Source: an uncultured Bacilli bacterium (GTDB lineage Bacteria; Bacillota_I; Bacilli_A; RF39; UBA660). Taken from it: a stretch of 7,264 bases of DNA. The notes below the pieces were generated by a model. It made no database searches and had not been told where the DNA came from. It worked only from the letters and a program-made list of their open reading frames with translations. The stretch is taken from NCBI GenBank assembly GCA_934140575.1, contig CAKPBJ010000025.1:1-7264 (forward strand), in the 5' to 3' direction. Positions 1 to 6,000 of the stretch are shown here, piece by piece (the stretch's first letter is position 1; every line of letters starts with the position of its first letter). The position numbers and the translations under genes are program-made.

Positions 1-1578
1 CAATGTGAAGTACTAATTAAAGAATATAATAAAAAGAAACTAAGTGAAGAAGAAAAATTATTAGAGTACTTACAAGCCATTAAAGAAAACGGTAACAAAA
101 TACTACTTCAACGTTGTGGATTATTATTTAGTGATGGAACAAAAATGGGATATTATTGGAACACTTACAAAGATAAATTATATAAAATGATAACAGAAGA
201 AGGAAATCAATTTATTGTACAATATAAAGAACAATGTGAAGTACTAATTAAAGAATATAATAAAAAGAAACTAAGTGAAGAAGAAAAATTATTAGAGTAC
301 TTACAAGCAATGAAAGCGAATGGCAACAAAATAATACCTACAAATAGTTCATTATTATTTAGTGATGGAACAAAAATGGGAATATATTGGAATGCTAATA
401 AAGCTAAAATATATATAATGATAATAGAAGAAAAAACATTTATTGTACAATATAAAGATCAATGTGAAGTACTAATTAAAGAATATAATAATTATCAAGA
501 AAAGCAAGAAACAAAGATAACAGAACAAGAAAAGTTATTAGAATACTTACAAATAATGAAAGAAAATGACAACAAAATAATACCTCAAAGCAGTTCATTA
601 TTATTTAGTGACGGAACAAAAATGAGCGATTATTGGAATAATAATAAAGATAAAATATACAAAATGATAACAGAAGAAGGAAATCAATTTATTGTACAAT
701 ATAAAGAACAATGTGAAGTGCTAATTAAAGAATATAATAAAAAGCAATTAAGTGAAGAAGAAAAATTATTTGAATATTTACAAGCAATGAAAGCAAATGG
801 CAACAAAATAATACCTAAAAGCAGTTCATTATTGTTTATTGATGGAACAAAAATAGGATATTATTGGAATAGTAATAAAGATAAAATATATAGAATGATA
901 ATAGAAGAAGGAAATCAATTTATTGTACAATATAAAGAACAATGTGAAGTACTAATTAAAGAATATAATAAAAAGCAAGTAAAAAAAATAACTGATGAAG
1001 AAAAATTATTAGAGTACTTACAGGTAATAAAAGCAAATGGTAACAAAATAATACCTCAAAGCAGTTCATTATTATTTAGTGACGGAACAAAAATGAAATC
1101 ATATTGGAATAGGGCTAAAAATAAAATATACAAGATGATAATAGAAGAAGGAAATCAATTTATTGTACAATATAAAGAACAATGTGAAATACTAATTAAA
1201 GAATATAATAAAAAGCAATTAAGTGAAGAAGAAAAATTATTAGAGTACTTAAAAGCAATGAAAGAAAATGGCAACAAAATAATACCTAAAAGCAGTTCAT
1301 TGTTGTTTAGCGATGGAAAAAAAATGAAATCATATTGGTACGCTAACAATGATAAAATATATGAAATGATAACAGAAGAAGGCAATCAATTTGTTGCACA
1401 ATACAAAGAACAATGTGAAGTACTAATAAATGAATATATTGAATTTCAAGAAAGAAAGAAAAAGAAGAAAGAAAAATATAATAAAGTGGAAGAAGAGTTT
1501 AGAGAAAAATCATCATTTGATAAAGTTTTAGCTGATGAGATTAGAAAGGGACCTAATGAAGACGGAAAAGTATTATAA
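1..1578 (+). CDS. HA-like repeat protein, C-terminal part (5' end outside window); probable helicase C-terminus
   Basis: The frame is open from base 1, so the gene begins upstream; 525 residues are visible, ending at TAA (1576-1578). The ATG at 145 is a Met inside a repeat unit and has no ribosome binding site, so it is not the start. The protein is the tail of one unit (QCEVLIKEYN), then six complete units of 77-82 residues, then a Lys/Glu-rich tail of about 45 residues with a run of lysines. Each unit reads EKLLEYLQAMK..GNKIIP..S, LLFSDGTKM..YW and QYKEQCEVLIKEY. Hydrophobic positions, the G-N-x-x-I-P turn and the DGTKM..YW segment resemble the helicase-associated domain (Pfam HA, PF03457), found as C-terminal repeats in some SF2 helicases and thought to bind nucleic acid. 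The same units form the C-terminus of the helicase starting at 3038, so this is most likely the end of a paralogous helicase. That is an inference, since no motor motifs are in view. Confidence 0.85.
   Translation, partial: QCEVLIKEYNKKKLSEEEKLLEYLQAIKENGNKILLQRCGLLFSDGTKMGYYWNTYKDKLYKMITEEGNQFIVQYKEQCEVLIKEYNKKKLSEEEKLLEYLQAMKANGNKIIPTNSSLLFSDGTKMGIYWNANKAKIYIMIIEEKTFIVQYKDQCEVLIKEYNNYQEKQETKITEQEKLLEYLQIMKENDNKIIPQSSSLLFSDGTKMSDYWNNNKDKIYKMITEEGNQFIVQYKEQCEVLIKEYNKKQLSEEEKLFEYLQAMKANGNKIIPKSSSLLFIDGTKIGYYWNSNKDKIYRMIIEEGNQFIVQYKEQCEVLIKEYNKKQVKKITDEEKLLEYLQVIKANGNKIIPQSSSLLFSDGTKMKSYWNRAKNKIYKMIIEEGNQFIVQYKEQCEILIKEYNKKQLSEEEKLLEYLKAMKENGNKIIPKSSSLLFSDGKKMKSYWYANNDKIYEMITEEGNQFVAQYKEQCEVLINEYIEFQERKKKKKEKYNKVEEEFREKSSFDKVLADEIRKGPNEDGKVL
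40..1440 (+). repeat. Tandem array of six HA-like coding repeats
   Basis: Units begin at 40, 271, 517, 748, 988 and 1219. Spacings are 231, 246, 231, 240 and 231 nt (77, 82, 77, 80, 77 residues), and the sixth runs to about 1440. Length differences come mostly from the Lys/Gln-rich linker between units; unit 2 also lacks one residue in the GNQF segment. The 3' half of each unit, from GGAAATCAA to the AATAAAAAG linker, is nearly identical at the nucleotide level including synonymous sites, which suggests recent amplification or gene conversion. Variable positions cluster around the Tyr-Trp (unit positions 37-38, 41-43, 45 and 49) and after Ile-Ile-Pro (24-25). Confidence 0.93.
1544..1549 (+). 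promoter_or_regulatory. Ribosome binding site deciding the start of the small ORF
   Basis: GAAAGG lies six bases before the ATG at 1556, inside the end of the upstream gene. It favours 1556 over the in-frame ATG at 1535, which has no comparable purine-rich site. The arrangement suggests translational coupling to the repeat protein. Confidence 0.6.
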
Positions 1579-1825
1579 ATTAGTTGATTCTTTTAGTGAA
1601 TTAGATATAGAAGATAAAAAAGAAGAGGTATTAAAACATACTTTGGAGTTATTACAATTACTATATTTAAAAAATAAAAAGTTTGATAAAGAAGCTGAAG
1701 TCTTACCTGTATTAAATAAATATAGAGATGAAGAAGAATATTTTAACTTATTATTTTCTTATATAATTTCATTGAAAGAAGAAAATGCTAAATTAATTGA
1801 TAAATTAAATGACTTTGGAATTTAG
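1556..1825 (+). CDS. Small acidic helical protein of unknown function, overlapping the HA-repeat gene
   Basis: This encodes 89 residues, beginning MKTEKYYKLVDSF and ending LIDKLNDFGI, with stop TAG at 1823-1825. It overlaps the preceding gene by 23 nt in another frame and has a well-placed GAAAGG, so the two were probably co-transcribed and translationally coupled. The sequence is mildly acidic, rich in Glu, Lys and Leu, and looks fully alpha-helical. The segment EEVLKHTLELLQLLYLK and the C-terminal SLKEENAKLIDKL have heptad-like spacing, suggesting a small coiled-coil or partner protein. There is no signal peptide, membrane segment, cysteine pair or motif that I recognise. The stop codon lies at the edge of the ISL3 element, so the natural C-terminus may have been longer and cut by the insertion. 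A role as partner of the repeat protein is inferred only from position. Confidence 0.7.
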   Translation: MKTEKYYKLVDSFSELDIEDKKEEVLKHTLELLQLLYLKNKKFDKEAEVLPVLNKYRDEEEYFNLLFSYIISLKEENAKLIDKLNDFGI

Positions 1826-1826
1826 G

Positions 1827-1871
1827 ATAATTGTCAAATAGTGTGTGTAGACACAAATAAGTGATAATTAT
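1827..1871. repeat. Imperfect palindrome at the left IS end
   Basis: ATAATTGTCA (1827-1836) can pair with TGATAATTAT (1862-1871), giving 10 pairs with one G-U. It encloses a smaller stem, TGTGT (1842-1846) with ACACA (1851-1855). It lies right after the small ORF's stop codon and covers the left IS inverted repeat. It could act as a transposase-binding end or a 3' RNA structure preceding the terminator; I cannot tell which. Confidence 0.45.
1839..1851 (+). repeat. IS inverted repeat, left copy (core)
   Basis: TAGTGTGTGTAGA is the exact reverse complement of 2944-2956. It lies just beyond the 3' end of the transposase relic. Confidence 0.75.
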
Positions 1872-1876
1872 TTATG

Positions 1877-1909
1877 TAGTCAATGCTGTTATGCATTGGC
1901 TATTTTTTT
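1877..1909 (+). terminator. Rho-independent terminator for the HA-repeat gene and small ORF
   Basis: AGTCAATGC (1878-1886) pairs with GCATTGGCT (1893-1901) with one G-U, extended by T1877-A1902. The loop is TGTTAT and seven T follow at 1903-1909. The T-tract orientation makes it work for rightward transcription, and no T-tract follows on the other strand. It lies inside the IS and overlaps the transposase stop codon, which is in the loop. The upstream operon now ends at a terminator supplied by the element. Confidence 0.8.
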
Positions 1910-2842
1910 CATTTTTATTAATCCTTTGCATATCATTATTCTAGCTTTAAATCTTCTAAATGATCTAAATCCAAAAGTAATTCTTTTTATTATTTTAATT
2001 AAGTTGTTGTTTTCTTCTATGTAACCATTATGATAATTAGTTGTAAATGTATTTTTTATATATGTATGGTAAAAATTCTGATAATGTTTTAACTGTTGTT
2101 TTCATATATAAAGATATATTATTGTTTGGGTTAATTAATACTGATTTTAGCAATTTATAATTTCTTGTTTTTAGGAAATGCAATATATCTTGATATATAA
2201 GATAAGTTTGTTTTAATTCTTCATCAATGTTAATTAAATAATCAACCACATCAATAGTTGTCATCAAATGCTCAAAGCAAGTGAATCTTTTCCAAACAGA
2301 GTTATCTAAATCTTCACGGTATTTTAAAAGCAATTTCCAATATCTTTTTAATTTTCTGTAATGTTGTTTATGTTTTTTCATAATCATAATTCTTGTTTTA
2401 TTAAATGCTCTAGAAACTAATTGAGTTAAATGAAATTTATCAATAATTATTTGAGCATTTGGAAACATTTTTTTATTAAAGAGATATAAGGAGAATACAT
2501 ATCAATAACAATATATTTAACACGGATTCTAGCTTTATAATTATAGTAGAAAAAGTATCTAATAAGGTCATCTAGACGCCTATCTTCAACAATATCAATC
2601 GTTTGACCAGTAATACCATCACACATATGAAAACTCATAGCACCATCGGCAGTTTTAACAGATTTAAATTCATCAAATAAAACTCCACATTTAGGACAGA
2701 ATTCAGGTTCATAAGATAAAAATTCTTCAAAGATTTTATAGGTGACTCCTTTAACATTTTCCTTATAATAGCAATTTTCTTTAAAAATAACATTATTATC
2801 TTTAAGTTCTAGTAAATCTGTAATATAATTTTTATTAGACAT
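1889..2842 (-). pseudogene. ISL3-family transposase, internally deleted and frameshifted
   Basis: The start ATG (2840-2842) has AGAAGG seven bases upstream and gives MSNKNYITDLLELK. Residues about 1-54 match the ISL3 N-terminus and end in the first half of the zinc finger (CPKC, 49-52). The sequence then jumps straight to FDEFKS, the start of the DDE domain, so the second Cys pair and the HTH region are missing. DDE landmarks follow: FDEFK (first Asp), VIDMYSPYISLIKK (second Asp), then PNAQIIIDKFH. A frameshift falls in the A7 run (T7 at 2468-2474 on this strand), and a second in an A6 run (2052-2057). After that the frame gives NTFTTNYHNGYIEENNN (catalytic Glu, codon 2015-2017) and ends IANA at TAA (1889-1891). 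Restoring A8 and A5 would rejoin all parts. The visible length is about 317 codons, whereas ISL3 transposases are usually just over 400 residues, so it is not expected to be active. Confidence 0.88.
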
Positions 2843-2849
2843 ATAAATA

Positions 2850-2855
2850 CCTTCT
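2850..2855 (-). promoter_or_regulatory. Ribosome binding site of the transposase relic
   Basis: On the minus strand AGAAGG precedes the ATG at 2842 by seven bases. It fixes the start at MSNKN rather than at an upstream in-frame TTG (2860), which would place the site inside the gene. Confidence 0.6.
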
Positions 2856-2943
2856 TTCAATTTTGTTTGAACGCTTATATTGTATCAAGGTTTAAGTTTA
2901 TATGTCTTTTTATTATGAAAAAAAGTGCATATAGAGTTATCAC

Positions 2944-2956
2944 TCTACACACACTA
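2944..2956 (-). repeat. IS inverted repeat, right copy (core)
   Basis: TCTACACACACTA is the exact reverse complement of 1839-1851. It adjoins a small hairpin, TAGAGT-TATC-ACTCTA (2932-2947), on the transposase promoter side of the element. Confidence 0.75.
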
Positions 2957-2978
2957 AAAATTATATATCCACTAAAAC

Positions 2979-3007
2979 TATTATCCTTTTTTATGCCTTT
3001 TTATGAT
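2979..3007 (+). promoter_or_regulatory. Tentative promoter of the helicase gene
   Basis: TATGAT (3002-3007) is a good -10 candidate, 30 bases before the start codon. The matching -35 position (about 2979-2984, TATTAT) is poor. It lies at the outer right IS end, so the present promoter may be partly built from IS sequence. Evidence is weak in such AT-rich DNA. Confidence 0.3.
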
Positions 3008-3020
3008 AAAATGTATTTAT

Positions 3021-3025
3021 AAAGG
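3021..3025 (+). promoter_or_regulatory. Candidate ribosome binding site of the helicase
   Basis: AAAGG lies 12 bases before the ATG at 3038, which is longer than usual. AAGTGG at 3027-3032, five bases before the ATG, is a weaker alternative. An in-frame TAA at 3020-3022 rules out any start further upstream. Confidence 0.4.
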
Positions 3026-3037
3026 TAAGTGGTATTT

Positions 3038-6000
3038 ATGAATAATAACTTGAAATCTGTTATGGATACATTTAATATAGAAAACTTTAATATTTATAGT
3101 GATGATGAGAACTATTATTTTTTTAGAGCTTTAAATTTAAATGATCATTCTACTAGATCTAATATAATTGCTGAGATTCATACCGACAGAGAACATAATG
3201 GAGAAACAATATTTACTGAAGATGATGTTCTTTCTTTAGAAGAAGTAGTTGAACATATTAAGAAATATTATAATAGACATACCAATTGTATTTCTTTTTC
3301 CAGTAATGCGAACGTTGTAATTGATTATGGAAGAGGCTCTTACCACGATGAATATGTTGTCTTAAAAGTACCTAAAAGTGAATTTGGAGAAGACGTTATT
3401 TTTGCTGGAGAATATATGCTTAGTGAAATAACTAAAGTACTTAATGAATACTATGACAGTTTAGATGAGACATCAGTTAATAAAAAGTATTTTGATAAAA
3501 TTGATGCGATTAAAACAAAAGAAGAGTTTAATATAGTAAAGGAAGAAGTATTTAGTTATTTAGGTTATGAAGATTTAGTTGATTCTCTAAATTATGGTTC
3601 TTTAAATGATGAACAGAACTTATTAAAAAATAAAATTATTTTAAAGACTGATATTATGGACAATAATATTTTAAAGAAAATAGGAAATAAATTTTTGTTT
3701 AGTACAGTAGGAATGGCTTTTTCATCTCTAGAAGTTATTCATTATAATACTATTACTAAAAATATTACAGAAGTAAATTCAAATATCATGGATATCTTAG
3801 GATTACTTCAACAAGTAAAAGAAACAGAGAAAATTAAAGAGATAAAGCATATTTTATTAGCCAAGTTAAATAATAATGAATTAAGTATTAATTATTTACC
3901 TAGTGTTAATTATGATACTGATAAGTTTATGAATCAGTTGTCATTAGATAATTTATATAATTTGACAAGAGGTCATGTTAGCTACAATGAATCAAAAGAT
4001 ATATATTCAAAAGCATATTTACTTGCGAAATCAAGACTTAGAAAAGAAAGGTCTTTAGACTTATTAGATTTTATTTTAAATAATCCTGAATATAATGATG
4101 TACTTAATAATTTAAGAGACAATACTTACGGTATAGAGCCTAATTTAATTAATAGACAGTCTATTGGTAATTCAATTAATATAAGTGAATCAGTTAATTT
4201 AAATATAAGTGATAAAGACTTATATATTGTAGATTATATTAATAGTTTAAGTATTGATGAATTAAGAAAAATACTAGAAGATCCAATAGAAGAACTATAT
4301 GGTTTACTTGATTTTGATAAAGATAAAAAGGTACGCAAAGAAGAATGGATTGCGAATAGTATTATAGATTTAATTGACTGGAATTACTATGGGATTGATG
4401 AAGTAAGTAGTAGTCAAAGAAAGATAATTTTATCAAAATTATTAAGTTCAAATTTTATGGATATTTATAATGAATTAAAAAAACAAGATTTAAGTGATAA
4501 AGAAGTATGTAATATGACTTTACTTAAATTAATGAGACCTAAACAAGAGGCTGATAAAAAAGATAAATTTACAATAGATGAATTAGAAGATTATCTTGAT
4601 CTTAACAAGATATATGGTTCTGGAATTAAATTAAAAAGTTATCAAGGAGATGCCTTTAGAAATATAAATAAAGCTTATAAGACTAGTAATTTTACATCTG
4701 TTGTTTTACCAACTGGAACAGGTAAGAGTTATGTTGCACTTGCAGAGATGTCTTATATTTCAGAAGAAGTAAGAAAATTAGAAGAAAATAGAGAAGCAAA
4801 GATATTGTATATTGCCCCTAATAATCATATTCTTGATCAATTAAAGAAAATAATCGTTAATAATTATAGACAAAGTATATCAGAGTCCGATGAAGATATT
4901 ATAAATAGAGTATTCCCTAATTTAACTTTATGTACTTATAGTTATTTAGTTACAGGAAATGACGCAAAAAAGATTATAAATGAAAAGTATGACTTAATAA
5001 TATTTGATGAATTACATAGAACTGGTGCCACTGAGTGGTTATCAAAGATTGATAAATTACTAGAGAATCAACCAGCAAAAGTACTTGGAATAACCGCAAC
5101 TCCAGAAAGAGATGTAGACGGAATGGATATGACTGAGCAGTTTGCGAAAAAGTATGGCTATAGTGATGAAGATATACTTTTAGGAAAACACATTTCTTAT
5201 TATATGGACATAATAGAAGCAATAGAAAAAGGTATTATTAATGATTTAGAAGTTTTAAACTGTGAATACGCTCTTTCTAAAGATGGTTCATTAGAAGAAT
5301 TAAAATATAAAATAGATGAAATTGCTGATTTAGAAGAAAAAGATAAACAGACCAAAGAATATGAAAAAATAAGAAAAAGTGTTCTAGCAGCTGACGGAAT
5401 AGAAAAAATATTAAATGATACTTTAAAAGAAAGTGGAAAGTACATAGTATTTATTCCACTTACTCCAAGAAGTGACGGAACTTATGAAGAAACTGATACC
5501 GGAGAAATAATTAACGAGACTAGAGCTCAAAGTATGATAAGGTCTTATAAGGATTTAATGAATCAGTTCTTATTCTCAGGAGAATATTTAAAAGAAAATA
5601 AAGAAATATTAACTAGTATTTATAATAAGATAAATGAAAAACAAAACTTATCAGAAAATGAGGTGATCTTCCTAAATAAGGAACAAGAAAATATTTTATT
5701 ACTTAGAAGGTTAAATATAAAAGGTTGTCCTAATGCACTTCAAACATTCTCAAATGATTTGTCAGAAACTATTTCAGAATATATGAACTGGGAAATACTT
5801 CAAGATGCATCTATTGCCTCAATTCTTCAGAAGAAAATGAAAAGTGGAGTAGAGACATATTCAATGCTTTCAGATGACGGAAAATCAAGAAACAGGCAAG
5901 AATTATCTAAATTTAATTCTTCTGAATCAAAGAAAAAGAAATTTATGTATGTTATGGATATATTAAATGAAGGTGTCCATGTTGAAGATGTTGACGGAAT

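Larger units (their letters stand above)
1825..2986. mobile_element. Degenerate ISL3-family insertion sequence
   Basis: The element contains a minus-strand ISL3-type transposase relic. A perfect 13-bp inverted repeat, TAGTGTGTGTAGA at 1839-1851 and its complement at 2944-2956, encloses the transposase. On both sides it is followed inward by GTGATAA, with 9 extra bases on the left. Slightly further out, GGATAATTGT at 1825 and the complement of GGATAATAGT ending at 2986 also match in 9 of 10 positions, so I take these as the probable tips; ISL3 ends commonly begin with GG. I see no 8-bp target duplication in the flanks (GGAATTTA left, TTTTTTAT right), so the exact boundaries are uncertain and the safest core is 1839-2956. 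The element is probably immobile. Confidence 0.7.

Noticed and set aside
145..147. ATG as start of the left gene
   Set aside because: It is the Met of DGTKM within a repeat unit, the frame is open back to base 1 with clear repeat sequence, and there is no ribosome binding site.
1155..1385. Open frame on the minus strand opposite the repeat array, hydrophobic-looking protein
   Set aside because: It is the antisense of the AT-rich repeat units; similar antisense frames recur opposite the right array (6400-6621, 6661-6855). No ribosome binding site or independent coding signal.
40..1440. CRISPR array or other noncoding repeat
   Set aside because: Period is 231-246 nt, unit boundaries keep one reading frame, and the differences between units are mainly coding; no short repeats with unique spacers.
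1535..1537. Earlier in-frame ATG for the small ORF
   Set aside because: It has no purine-rich site at proper distance, whereas ATG 1556 is preceded by GAAAGG.
2468..2474. Programmed -1 frameshift producing an active transposase
   Set aside because: The A-AAA-AAA heptamer is in the right frame, but the protein also lacks its DNA-binding part and has a second frameshift, and ISL3 elements are not known for this mechanism.
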